Under the pieces are notes generated by a model. That model was not told where the DNA came from, searched no databases, and saw only the letters and a list, made by a program, of their open reading frames with translations. Made by a program: the position numbers and the translations under genes. A DNA stretch of 64,000 nucleotides from Cannabis sativa (Eukaryota > Streptophyta > Magnoliopsida > Rosales > Cannabaceae), in assembly GCF_029168945.1 (NCBI RefSeq), contig NC_083606.1, forward strand, positions 19,804,041 to 19,868,040, in the 5' to 3' direction. Positions 11,743-23,600 of this stretch are shown piece by piece; the first letter of the stretch is position 1, and the number at the start of each line of letters is the position of its first letter.

Positions 11743-14700
11743 ATGTCAAAGGTATGTGTTTTTTTTTTGATTTTTTAGAAAGAGTTTAGATTGTTTCTGA
11801 AATATTATTGTTTAGCTTTAAGAATTTTGTTGTGAAAATGGGATTCGGGTCCGTGATCGGACTGTGAAAATGGTGAAAATGGGACTGTGTGGCCATTCAG
11901 ATCTGGGGAAGATGGTTGTCCGATTGTTCCATCTGGTCCGATGGTCCGATGGTTCATTTGGGCTCGGGTCCGATGGGTTAGATGATAGGACCGATGGGCT
12001 GGTTTTGGGGTGATGGGCCGATTCTTGTGCATGGACCGATGGGTCCGATGGGCCCTCTATCGGGCCAATCGGACCCATCGGTCCAAAGTTTTTTTTTTGG
12101 CTTTCGTATTTTTAAGGTGGGCCGATGTATAGTGTATGGACCGATGGGTCCGATGGGTACCAAATCGGGCCAATCGGACCCGATATAAATTTTTTTTTTT
12201 TTTAATATTAATGATTTAGTAATTGTTTTAGGTATTAATTTATTATTAATTATTGTTTTATTATTATTGTTTTAGGTATTAATAAGTATTTAGTGATTGT
12301 TTTATTTTTTTTGATTAATAATTGTTTTATATTATTTATTAATTATTGTTTTATTATTAATTATTAATTTTTGTATTATTTTTTATTGTTTTATTAATTA
12401 TTGTATTTTTATTAATTATTAATTAATGTTTTAGTATTAATTATTGTAGTAATTTGTATTGTGTTATTATTTATTATTTTTTACTAATTATTAGTTATTA
12501 ATTATTAATTTTTATTAATTATTAATTAACATTTTATTATTAATTATTAATTATTGTTTTAATTTGTATTGTGTTATTATTTATTAATATTTTACTAATT
12601 ATTAATTATTAATTATGAATTTGTATTATTTATTAATTATTGTTTTATTATTAATTATTAACTTTTGTATTAATTTTTATTGTCTTATAAATTTGTATTA
12701 TTTATTAATTATTGTTTTATTATTAATTATTAACTTTTGTATTAATTTTTATTGTCTTATTAATTTTATTATTTATTGATTATTGTTTTATTATTAATGA
12801 TTATTTATTGTATTAATTTTTATTGTTTTATTAATTTTTAATTATTGTTTTATTTTTTATTGTTTTTGTAATAATTAATTATTGTTTTATTAATTATTAA
12901 TTATTGTTTTATCTTTTATTATTTTATTACTTATGTATTATTTTTTTAGTATAAATTATTGATTATTTTTTTTAATTTTTATTGTTTTATTGATTATTGT
13001 TTAATTATTAATTATTAATTATTGTTTTATTTTTTATTGTTTTATTCATTATTGGTTATGTTTTATTATTAATTATTTATCGTTGTTGGTTATTAATTAT
13101 GTAAGTATATTACCAATTGTATTTTTGTATTATTAATTATTAATTATCGTTGTTGGTTTTTTTTTTCAGGGAAGTGCACATCTTATAATTCCAGTGTCGG
13201 ACCATTACACTGGCCGTGTCACATGGCGCGGGGGTAGTTACTACTACCCGAAGATTAAGGATAAATTTGAAGAATTTAACCTATTGGACAGGGTGAGGGA
13301 ATCCCCTTTCAAGCAGTTTTTCGAGAGAGCGCCCATACAATTTTCTGGAGCATTTTTTCATCAGTTGATGCTTCACAAAATAAAATACGACAAGCCGACG
13401 AGGTCCATTTCTATGTTGGAAGGAAGAGATGTAGATTTGGGAGGGTGGAGTTCGGCTTGGTCACCGGTTAAACTTATTGCCGGCCACTGCGAGGAAGACA
13501 TCAAACAAAATGGAAGCTCGACCGCAGGTTGATTCAGGAATATTTCAACGGTAGTGCTTCGATCACCTTCGGCCAACTGCGCAGAGTTTTTGAGAGCTGC
13601 ACAGAAGCTGATGATGTTTACAAGTTGGGGATGGCCTTGTTTGTTATGGGCGTCCTCACTGGTAAGGAGGAGAAGACTGCCGTTCCTCCTTTTGTGATAA
13701 GAATGGTTGATAACCTTCCATTCTTCAACGAGTATCCCTGGGGAAAGATTTCTTACACCAAGCTGATGGAAAGTTGTAACAAGGATTACTTGGATGTGAA
13801 GAATAAGATGTTGAAAAAGATTGAGAAGGGAGTCACTCAGAAGGAGGCAAAATACTCAGCCTACGGCTATCTTTGCGACGTTGCAGTATTGGGCATACGA
13901 GGCCATATTACAGCTGGGCAACGAGTATGCAGTGAGGAGGTCGCATGGCTTTCCGAGAATGGTCAACTGGGAAAGTAAGCCGAAAACTACACTCGGGAAG
14001 GATGAAGTCACCAGATTATTTGCGAAAAATGTAAGTTTGTTACGCTTTATTTTGAATTCATGTTAATTTCCATATATTATATTAATATATTTGTTATATT
14101 TTTCAGTTGACACTGTACTCCGTGTTATGTCCTCGGCCGAACGAGATTGAGTTTGTGAGTTACATAACCGGGGGTCAGCCTCCGTTATTTGTTGACTTGG
14201 AGGAACTTGTGTTGGGTGAGGATGGGCAACCAACACAGGATGCTTTGCGAAGCCAGGCCGAAAAGCTTGCCTCCACATTGGAAGAGCGAGCGGAGGCAGC
14301 CCGAATATTTAAAGACTCTACACCACCTCCACCGTCTCCTCCACGTGCACCGCCCGCAGTTCCAGATGGGTCTGGTGTTGACCCATCTCCAGCTTCAGTT
14401 CCTGATGGGTCTGGTGTTGACCCATCTGCAGCTTCAGTTCCTGATGGGTCTGGTGTTGACCCACTTGCAGCGTCACAGGGTCCTCCTGTTCCCTCGTCAG
14501 CTTCCATTCCCAGCACCTCGGAGGCTCGCGATCCAGTATACCCTGCCATTTTGGCAAGGTTGGAGACTGTGGAGAGGGGGCAGGCCGCTCTGCTAAGAGG
14601 ACAAACAGCGATTATGGATCAGTTGAAGACCATAATGACGCTCCTGCAAGATCCTGGAAGGCCGGCGAGCGGATTCACAGCCACAGCCACAGCCACAGCC

Positions 14701-15957
14701 ACAACCGGAAGAGGAGGCTCGGACACCGGAAGATGACTTCATTCTCCCAAATGATTACCAACCGGATGATGATGACATGTTCTGTACACCTGAGAAGACG
14801 AATATCACCAAGATCGGGGATACTCGGGATTCCGAGGTGCGTGTTAGAGACAGCTCCAGAAGTCATGGAGAACCGGAGGAAGAGAAGGCGGCCTAGGTGG
14901 TTCGCTGAGTACACTGAAATGAAGAAGAAGGCTAGGGCTACTTCGACACTCGTGAATGCGGACCCACTTAGAGTGGTTGATCGGAAGCTGCTAAAGACTT
15001 TTCACAATTGGGTACTCGGCCAGATTGGGAACAATTACCCGAGAGAGTGCTTCACCGGTCGATACCATTCGTCTTGGTTCCTCGAACTGCATACTCCGAA
15101 ATTTTGGCTTGGGAACGATGTAAGTTTTTAAGACTTTTTTACTGCTTTTGCTTTTAAAGACTTTATCTAACTCTTTTTTATTTAACTCTGACATATTTAA
15201 TTTTCATGTTTTAGCATTTGGATGCGGCATTCCATTTGATGAGGAGGCGGCAACACTTTTATCCCGAGTCCTACCCGAATAGATGTGTCATAATGCCGTG
15301 TATTTTCCCGGCGGGAGTTATTGCTCGGTGGGAATCTGCGGGTGATGACCAGGCTAACTATCAGTGGGACGAGGGCATATTAGATTTGATCCGAGGGGAT
15401 GAAAGTCAATTCTTGGCCAGTTGGAAGAACAAGGAGAGAATATATATGGCCCTCTACTTCGATGGAGCAAAGCATTGGGTGGCATTAGAGATAGATGCGG
15501 ATCATTGGCCGTTGAACATATTTGACTCCGGCCTCGGATCGATTTCCACGAACGAATTGAACCGTCACCTGGAAATGTGGGAAAAATTACTACCAAATTT
15601 GCCGCTGCAGCTGGCCTATTCGAGAGTCATGACATGATCCTCTTGCCTCAACTTACCGCCTCGTAGAGCCGTGTCGAAATTTCACTTCAAAAGTCATGGA
15701 TCGGGCCGTTGTTCCACGTACAAAGACAAGGTAACTTAATTACAATTGATTTTTTTGTTATTTAACTTGAATTTAATTTGCACACTTTTATTCATTTACT
15801 TTTTATTGTCTCATACAATGCAGAATCGCGGGATGTACGTGATAGAGCACATCGAGCATAGTATGCTGGAGACTACGTTTGATAATGTGCACGATGAGAA
15901 TATGAAGAAATTTAGAGAGCGGTGGTGTGTAGATTTGTTTTACCAGAATTTAGCATG
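11743..15957 (+). pseudogene. DUF1985/Ulp1-like C48 peptidase gene of the MULE, broken
   Basis: This is a MULE-borne SUMO-protease-like gene. The proposed start ATG at 11743 gives MSK, joined across a 1,418-bp intron (11752-13169) to exon 2 at 13170. Exon 2 encodes the DUF1985 domain (RAPIQFSGAFFHQLMLHK; FGLVTG; LQYWAYEAI; FPRMVNW). A linker holds three PDGSGVDP repeats (about 14362-14470) and a (CAGCCA)n tract. The C48 domain follows (about 15218-15957) with catalytic His (KHWVALEID, codon 15473) and Asp (IFDS, codon 15524). The nucleophile site is NRGMYVIEHIE, with CGC (Arg) at 15827-15829 where the family has Cys. Introns are at about 14031-14106, 15121-15214 and 15732-15823. Defects: frameshifts near 13430, 13870 and 14680-14880, TAA at 13469-13471, and a stop near 15635. 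Frames at 13194, 13529, 14107, 14733, 15218 and 15746 are pieces of this one gene. Confidence 0.85.
11752..13169 (+). other. First intron of the Ulp1-like gene: CCGATGG cluster plus TAAT-rich tract
   Basis: The donor AAG|GTATGT and acceptor TTTTTCAG|GGAAGT fit a spliced intron. Its 5' part (about 11840-12185) has many copies of GGTCCGATGGG in both orientations, including a stem-like ATCGGGCCAATCGGACCC. Its 3' part (about 12190-13160) is almost only TTATTAATTATTGTTTTA-type low-complexity sequence. The same order occurs in the first intron of the MURA gene at the other end of the element. Confidence 0.7.
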
Positions 15958-16196
15958 AACAAATATTTTTTTTATTTGGTATTTATTAAGATAACAATGT
16001 AAATGGTTTTTTTTTATTGGTATGTTTATGTTTTTTCAAGAGTTCATACAAATTTTACGCCTTTCTTTCGTGCAACAAATTATAATAATTATGTAAACAT
16101 AAAATATCACAAATTCTAATGTTTAAAATAGTCCAACATTAATTCAATAACAATACATAATAGTCCAACCCATCACGATACAAATAAACTAAAAAT

Positions 16197-18865
16197 TTAT
16201 GTTAAACCTCGGTAGGTGCAAGTGCTTCTGTTGTGTCCCGTGGCACCGCACTTGCTACATTTTCGTGATTTGATAATCCTTTCACCATTACAAGCAGTTC
16301 GGTTGTTCTTAATTCTTCCAACCTTTTGCTTCTTGGGTCGCCCTACTGGTTGCTTCTCAACAGGCACTCCAACTGTCATGTTCTTTATGTCATCAGGTAA
16401 TTCCCAATCATCCTCGTCACCAACTGGCATAATTGTTCCTTCGTATGTTCTCCTCCAATATTCTGTTGTGTAATATGGCGAGCATAGTGTGTACACGCTA
16501 ATACTTCGCTCCTGAGATGCAGCACATGCATGAGGACAAGGAAACTTCATGCACTGGAACAAGCCGCAAGTGCAACTCTTTTCCTGGAAGTCCACTACGC
16601 CACCGTGAGAAGCTGTTCTTCCAGGTGAACCTGCAACGTGTAAGGCCCGCATGAGTCAACGTTCAAAAACCGACCTTTTTCAAAATGCAATGCCAAGTCC
16701 TCCTCCATTTCTGGTGCTAGGGGTTTCGTCCACTTGTCAGCTTTTTCTTTTCGTGAAGCAAACCACTTCTGGACTTTGGACCTCAGGAATGCTACAGCAG
16801 CAGTGATCGGGAAGCCTCTTGCATCCTTAGTTGTGTTGTTGAAGCTCTCAGCCCAGTTGCTCGTCATTACATTGTAACGTACCCCTGGAAAGTACGACCG
16901 AACCCATTTTTCAAATCCGATTTCCTCAAGATATTTTGCAACCGCTGGATTCATGGCCCGAATGTTCTCAAATTCTCTGTGAAACTCTGATCTTGAATAC
17001 GTGTACGCACACGTGTAAATGTGATTCGTGAAGACGTCAGTCTTGAACTTGTGGTTGACGTTCATAATAATGTGGTGGTAGCATGCACCGTGGTGTGCAT
17101 CATGGAACACGATATCCAAAGCACGAACAATACTTTGGTGCCTATCCGAAACAAAAGCTAAGTTCTCAACATCACCAATCGTTTCTTTCAATTTTCTCAT
17201 AAAATAGGTCCAGGAATTGTGGTTCTCACTGTCAACTATAGCAAAAGCTATCGGAAAGATATGACTCCCTGCATCCAAAGCCACTGCACACAACATTTGC
17301 CCACCATACCTAGTCTTCAAGAAAGACCCATCAACGCATATAACAGGTCGACAAAACTTAAAACCCCGAATAGAAGGACCCAGAGAGAAGAAACAATACT
17401 TGAAGCGACCATCTTCTACCACAAAATCCGTGATGGTACCTGGATTCCGCAACTGTAGCATGTGCAAGTAACTAGGTAATAAAGAGTACGAATCTTCAGG
17501 TGTACCCCGAGTCAGGTGTATTGCCTTCTCTCTGCACCTCCATGCCTTTTCGTAACTCATTTGGATCCCGTAATCCTTGTGCATACTTTTTCTTATATCA
17601 GAGGGCAACTGATCCGAGCCGTCAGTTGTGAACTTATCCTTAATTAGATGGGCAACTATTACAGGTGATGCTTGACGGTTATCTTTTCCTCGAAGATCAA
17701 GGGAACATGTATGTACATTATGAAATGTACTCACCTCAAACATGTTAGAAAGTACGTTCTTCTTCGCTCTTAATCTCCACCCACAATCTGTATCCTTACA
17801 TGTGACGTACCAAATATCAGTACCGGACTTCCTAACGTAGTAGTCAAACCCTTTCTTCATTGCATACAGGCCAACAACCATCTTTAAATGCTTTTTGTCT
17901 CTAAAAAACTTTCCCACATGTAACTCCCCGCCTGGTGTGCCACCCGTAGATATATAATGACTATGATCCTCGATGTCTTCTCTTGTATACATTTTCTCCT
18001 TGAATTTACCGTAACTTGTCGAAGAAGAAAATGGATCGCTCCATCCAGTCACATTGGTACCTCGAGCATCAGTAGGACCACTAATATCATTGGTCTCTCT
18101 ACCATTATTAGGACCTGTACTGTCAGTAGTTCCTCTAGCATGACTGGTTTCGCCTGGACGACTACTACTAGTACCAGGTGTTTGACAATTTTCTCTACGG
18201 GGCATTCTTTTCCGTGTCGGTGGCCTCGGTGGTATTTGGTACGATAGTGGAGTCAAGTTCAAAGGTACAGCAGCAGGGGCCTCTGCACCTTGGTCGTCTC
18301 TTACGCCATCATTGCCCTCAACATAACATTCAGGGTCTGGACCATTAAAAAAACCATCGATGAACGGCATTTGTGCTACAATATCAGCACTCGGCATCAT
18401 ATTGTTTAATTCAGGTAATACATCTGCAACCAACACCTCTGGATTTGTTTCTGCACCAACAAAACTCCCAACCTCGCTACGATTATCCTTAACAAAACTT
18501 GGTGTGGGACTAGGATCGACGCAAACATTCTTCTTTAACAAAGTCACAAACAAAGGAATAAATTCATCTGGCTTCTTCGCAAGTGTAGATAAAAAGTACC
18601 TTGCACGCTTATCATTTCGAATAACTTCAGGAGGATACTCATAGCCTTTCCTGTACTTGTAATTTACTTCCAATTTCAAGTCATACTCCGCTTTGTCAAC
18701 ATCCAGTTCTTCGTACAAAACATCAACCAAACCTGAGTAGCTTAGGTTCGGATCAATGTCAATTGTCAAAGCGGCACTCCCTTTATAAATCCAATCTCTA
18801 CCATCAAGCTCCCAAACACCATTATACATAACATACGCATTAACAGTTGAATCTGTCACAAACAT
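16197..18865 (-). CDS. MURA transposase (MULE DDE transposase), one frameshift
   Basis: This is the transposase of the MULE; it would bind the element ends and cut and insert DNA in the nucleus. The main frame (18865 to 16595) is 756 aa. In order it has an N-terminal PB1-like region (about 1-115), a Ser/Pro/Thr-rich linker (about 120-290), a Mutator DNA-binding domain with CKDTDCGWRLRAKK (about 315-400), and a MULE catalytic domain with D512 (VICVDGSF), D574 (FVSDRHQSI), CYHH (595-598) and E673 (SNWAESFNN). The SWIM zinc finger (CTCGLFQCMKFPCPHACAA) and a C-terminal zinc knuckle (CSKCGATGHNRSTC) lie in another frame, 16652-16197, so there is one frameshift around 16600-16650. All DDE residues are present. 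The true start is probably the mini-exon at 20384-20387 (ATGG) spliced to 18852, giving MDSTVNAY.... It converges on the Ulp1-like gene. Confidence 0.9.
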
Positions 18866-19089
18866 TTAAAAAAACACAGTTATAATTTACAACAAAAATC
18901 TCACCGAAAAAAATCTTAATTAATCATTAATAACAAAACAATAATACTTAATTGATAATAAAATAATAATTCATAATAATTCATAATTCATAATAAAACA
19001 ATAATTAATAATTCATAATAAAAAAAATTTAATAATTAAAAAATAATTATTAATTGATAATAAAATATAATTAATAATTATTACTCAAA

Positions 19090-19880
19090 CCATAAAAAAT
19101 AAACAATAATTAATAATAATTCATAATTTATAGTTAATAAAATAACTAAAAAAAAATAATTCTTAAATTATTAACTAAAATAATAATTAATAACTAATAA
19201 TGATTAATAAAAAAATAACTAATAACACAAATAATAAATCAATATAAAATAAATTAATAATAATAAATAAACAATAATAATAGATTACAAAAATAAACAA
19301 TAATTAATAATAATTCATAATATATTAAAAAAATAATAATTAATAATAATTAATAATAATAAATAAATAATAATAATAGATTAAAAAAATAAACAATAAT
19401 TAATAATAATTCATAATTTATAGTTAATAAAATAACTAAAAAAAAATAATTCTTAAATTATTAACTAAAATAATAATTAATAACTAATAATGATTAATAA
19501 AAAAATAACTAATAACACAAATAATAAATCAATATAAAATAAATTAATAATAATAAATAAATAATAATAATAGATTACAAAAATAAACAATAATTAATAA
19601 TAATTCATAATATATTAAAAAAATAATAATTAATAATAATTAATAATAATAAATAAAAAATAATAATAGATTAAAAAAATAAACAATAATTAATAATAAT
19701 TCATAATTTATAGTTAATAAAATAACTAAAAAAAAAAATAATTCTTAAAACATTAACTAAAATAATAATTAATAACTAATAATGATTAATAAAATAATAA
19801 CTAATAACACAAATAATAAATCAATATAAAATAAATTAATAATAATAAATAAAAAATAATAATAGATTACAAAAATAAAA
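19090..19880. repeat. ~290-bp AT-rich tandem repeat, about 2.7 copies
   Basis: The phrase AATAACTAAA inside the same long context begins at 19141, 19431 and 19721, exactly 290 bp apart. The copies are nearly identical over most of their length and are built from TAATAATTAATAATTCATAA-type words. The array lies in the predicted MURA first intron. Confidence 0.85.
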
Positions 19881-19889
19881 AAAAAATCC

Positions 19890-20160
19890 CGTAGGGTCCG
19901 ATTGGTCCGATTGGTCCGACCATCGGACCCCACAAGGATGGATCAGACCTTGTATTAAAAAATAAAAAAAAAAATTAAAAAAAAAAAAATTATTTGGGCC
20001 GATGGGTCCGATGGTCCGACCATCGGAACCCTATGGGGACCATCGGACCCTTGTTCCAAAAAATAAAAAAAAAAATAAGAAAAACACATCGGACCCGAGG
20101 AGGGTCCGACCATCGGACCCATTGGTGGACCATCGGACCCATCGGGTCTTCGCCCCTGCC
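19890..20160. repeat. Right-hand GGTCCGATGG cluster of the MULE
   Basis: Repeated GGTCCGATTGG, GGTCCGACCATCGGACC and CCATCGGACCC words occur in both orientations, many forming short palindromes. It lies about 520-790 bp from the right terminus, close to the position of the left cluster (about 400-740 bp from the left terminus). Frames at 19990-20334 run through this repeat and are not genes. Confidence 0.85.
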
Positions 20161-20383
20161 AACAAATTTTCTTCCACGTCGGGCCACCCTTCGGGCCAAA
20201 GACGGCCCGACGAAAAAATGCGTAAAAACAAAGAAATCCCAGTTTTCACATGCAGCAAAAATTATAACAGAAAAAATAACAAAATAACAGCAACAATCCA
20301 CAGATCAATCATCAAACACAACATTCTTAATTAAAAATGACAACAACAAACAAGATTTAGAAAAAAAAAAATTAATTACTTAC

Positions 20384-20600
20384 CCATTGATGGAGCTTGT
20401 ATGTGTTCTTGCTTCTAATGTGGTGGATTAGTGTGGTAGCTTGTAGTGTGGAAGGTTGTAGCTTTTAGTGATGAGTGAAGAGAAGAAAATTTTTTTGGTG
20501 GTTGTGGAAGCTTTCGGGTGGAATGTTTGTTGAATTGATGAGAAAAAGGTTGGAGTGGGTAGATGTAGGTGGGGAGGGTATTATGGGAAAAATACAAAAA
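20384..20600 (-). promoter_or_regulatory. 5' UTR/first exon and terminal promoter region of the MURA gene
   Basis: Between the right TIR and the predicted mini-exon start the minus strand is C- and A-rich, with CTCATC/CTTCAC words, as in plant 5' UTRs. ATG at 20387-20385 is the first good start before the GTAAGT donor. The frame at 20415-20597 lies here but has no recognisable domain. Confidence 0.45.
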
Positions 20601-20683
20601 GTGTCATATAAAATTAATTATATATAGTTTTAGTTTAGGGGAATAATATATGGGTTATTTAAGCATGGAAATTCAAATTTCCC

Positions 20684-23600
20684 TTGTCTTTGTTGTTGAT
20701 TGATAAATCTTTGAAAGATTAAATTTTGTGATTGATGTTTCAATACAGGTGGAGTATGGGCTTTAGCGTGGAAGGCATAGAGGAGCAACTGCATGGTAGG
20801 CCCACATGGGCAGAAGAGAAGGAGAGAATGGTGGAACCAATCCTATGGCACCATGTGGCGCACGACTGGGGAAGAAACAAGCACCACATGGGCGCTGACT
20901 AGATGAAAAGGGGCCCACGGTCTGGGTTGGAGGAGTAGACCTTGGGCTGGGCCTTTGAGCATATTTTTGGGCTCTTTTTTTTGTTTTCCTTCATTTTCTT
21001 TTGGGATTTTTTCAATAATATACTTAAAATATAAATTATTTACAAAAATACCTTAATAAATTTCAATTACAATAATACTTTGCCACGTCATTAAAAAATA
21101 CCTTAATTCTAAAATAATATGCCTGAAATTAAATTAATCCCAAATTCCGTTTTTTATTATTTTCTCGAGTTTTCAAAAGTAACCTTTTGGTTACTTATGA
21201 TGCTGATAAAAAACTAATTAGTTGATTTTACGTAAAATAAATTATTTTTAAATTATATAATTTGAGATATAATTTGATTACCTCTATAACCTTATTTGTA
21301 AACATCTTAATAATCAATTAGCTATTTTTAAGTTATATTGTACTATTTTATTATTCAAAATATATTTGGGTAACCTTAAAGTTTATTTTCAAAACTAATG
21401 AGTTGTCATATAATATAATAAGCTACTATTTTTATTTACTAATTATTTTATATACTTTTTTATTACTTTGAAACTTATGTGTTCATTTTTAAATTATATT
21501 TAATTTGTTATTTTAAATACTTTTATATTATTTATATTTTATTTTGTAAATGTAAAAATATTTATGTTGCTTTCAAGTATATTTAAAATTAATAAGTTAC
21601 AATAATTTTTTTTCTTTTTTTTAAAAAAAAAACTCACAGAACTTATTGGTAAAATTGGTAAGCATTTAAATTGCTTATTATTTATTTTAAAATTATATTT
21701 TTAGTTACCTTTAAGATTACAGTAGAATCTAATTAGTTTTCATATAGTATAATAAATAAGCATAAATATGAAATAATTTTATTTAATATACTTTATAGTA
21801 ATATTTAAATTAATTATGATTTCAATAATATACCAATTGGTTACTTTTTATAAAATGATCCACTTTAAATAAAAATATCTTTTATAGATAATCTTTAATT
21901 TTTAGATTAGTTATTTTAAACTATATGTTCGTTTTTAGTTTATATTATGTTGATTAAGATATACTTTTATGTTATGTTTTTTTTTTTGCATGTGTAACAA
22001 TATTTATGTTACCTTGCATACTATTTAAAAAACTAATGTGTTACTATAACTTACATGTATACACTTTAATAATCAATTAATTATTTAGGTTATATTAATA
22101 CATTTGAGTAACTTTCAAGTTTATTTTCAAAAATAATGAGTTGTCATCCAGTAAGCTATCATTTTAGTAAACTGTATTTTTTAAAAAAATATATCATAAA
22201 TGTTTAAGTTACCCATATTTTTTTAAATATAAATTAATACATGCATTTTAATTAGTTAAATAAAGAATGAAATTACAGTAACTTTTAAATCATTACTAAT
22301 AAGATACATTTTTTTGGACCGATTAATTATGATCTCGATAAAATACCAATTATATAAAATAAATTTAAAATGTAAATTATATAAAATAAATTATTTAAGA
22401 ACAATTTTTTTTTTAAAAAAAAAATTAATAATTAAAATATAAAAAATTAGAAAGGTTACTATTAAGCATATTATATTAATATCTTTTTTAGTTATTCATG
22501 TAGTTTATTTTATTGAGAGTTACTCATATAATTTATATTTAAGATACATTGTATTAACTTTTAAGTTTATTTTAATCACTAAATATATGATCAATAAATT
22601 AAATCATATATAAAAAAATATAGTATACACTATACAATCATATAAAATAAAATAAAAAATTAAGGTATACAATATCAAAAACACATTCTAACAAACATCA
22701 TAAAATCCTAAAAAAATGAAAAAAGAAAAATATTAACCATACAAAATCAAAATCACATTCAACAAACAGAATAATAAAGAAAACCCCTTAAGTATAAAAT
22801 ATCAAAATAACATTTGATTAAATAAAATTTATTGTTTTAAATTTTTTTTTGAACAAATTTGAAATCTCTCTAATAAATTCACTCTAAATTTATGAATATA
22901 TTTAAAAATAAATCTCACTCTCATTTTATATTTCTATGTAGCATACTGAAATGTATATAAAATAAAGAGCCATAATTTAAATTATATAAAGAAATGTAAG
23001 CAAATATATGAGATTATAGATGTGGGGGAACATGATTAATGTGATGACTCATACTTTGACGTCTCCTACAACACATGAACCAAAAAGAAGACTAATTTAA
23101 ATTAAAACGACATAAAATTAAGAACCACATTAATATTGTAATTAAATGAATACATACGTGTCCTGATGTAAATCCCCTTTTTCTTTTTTTCTTCTTTTCA
23201 AATTTACTACTTTGATTTCTTCCTTCTCTTTTCTTCTTCTTCCTCAACAAAAGAAATACACTTTAATTCCTACAAAATAACAATATATTAAATTCAAATA
23301 AAATATTTTTAACATAAATATATATTTCGTTAATTTCATGAAAATACTAATTTAAACTTAATTTATTATAAACTTTAAGATCAATAATTGTGTATTTTTC
23401 GTCATTAATCAATCATCAAGCTTTCTTAAACACTGATATATTGCATTCAGTATTCACTTTTAATTGACAACATTATAAACTATAATATTTAGATACAAAT
23501 AATAATAATCTCATATAATAACTAATAATATATTTTTTTTAATTTTTAATTGTATCACTTTCAAATAATATAGAAAAAACTAGCATAAAATTTAGTATAC

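Larger units (their letters stand above)
18853..20383 (-). other. Predicted first intron of the MURA gene
   Basis: On the minus strand, ATGG|GTAAGT at 20387-20378 is a consensus donor, and TTTGTGACAG|ATTCAACT ends at 18853. Splicing joins ATG-G to ATTCA, giving Met-Asp-Ser-Thr in frame with the transposase. The intron (about 1.53 kb) holds a CCGATGG cluster near its 5' end (19890-20160) and a TAAT-rich tandem repeat. This is an inference from splice consensus and frame. Confidence 0.6.
11444..20683. mobile_element. Mutator-like element with MURA and Ulp1-like genes (Kaonashi-type)
   Basis: The terminal inverted repeats are GGGAAATTTGAATT...ATGCTTA..ATWACCCA...TTCCCCTAAA at 11444-11495 and, reversed, 20632-20683, roughly 80% alike by eye. 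Between them are two converging genes: a DUF1985/Ulp1 (C48 peptidase) gene on plus and a MURA transposase on minus. MULEs with a Ulp1-like gene are known in plants as Kaonashi elements. The flanks TTGTTGTTGT and TTGTCTTTGT may be a 10-bp target duplication, but the left one is microsatellite and uncertain. Length is 9,240 bp. Confidence 0.88.

Noticed and set aside
11805..12188. Four GP-rich frames around the CCGATGG cluster
   Set aside because: They translate the repeated 9-12 base words (Gly-Pro-Met/Ile patterns). The region is intronic.
14175..14596. Minus and alternative-frame ORFs over the PDGSGVDP repeats
   Set aside because: Shadows of the Ulp1-like gene's linker; the plus frame at 14107 is the one that joins conserved exons.
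10193..22638. LTR running from 10193 to about 22633, with ATCAT at both borders and the MULE inside
   Set aside because: The right border rests on a 5-bp match in AT-rich DNA, with no supporting structure; the family could not be confirmed.
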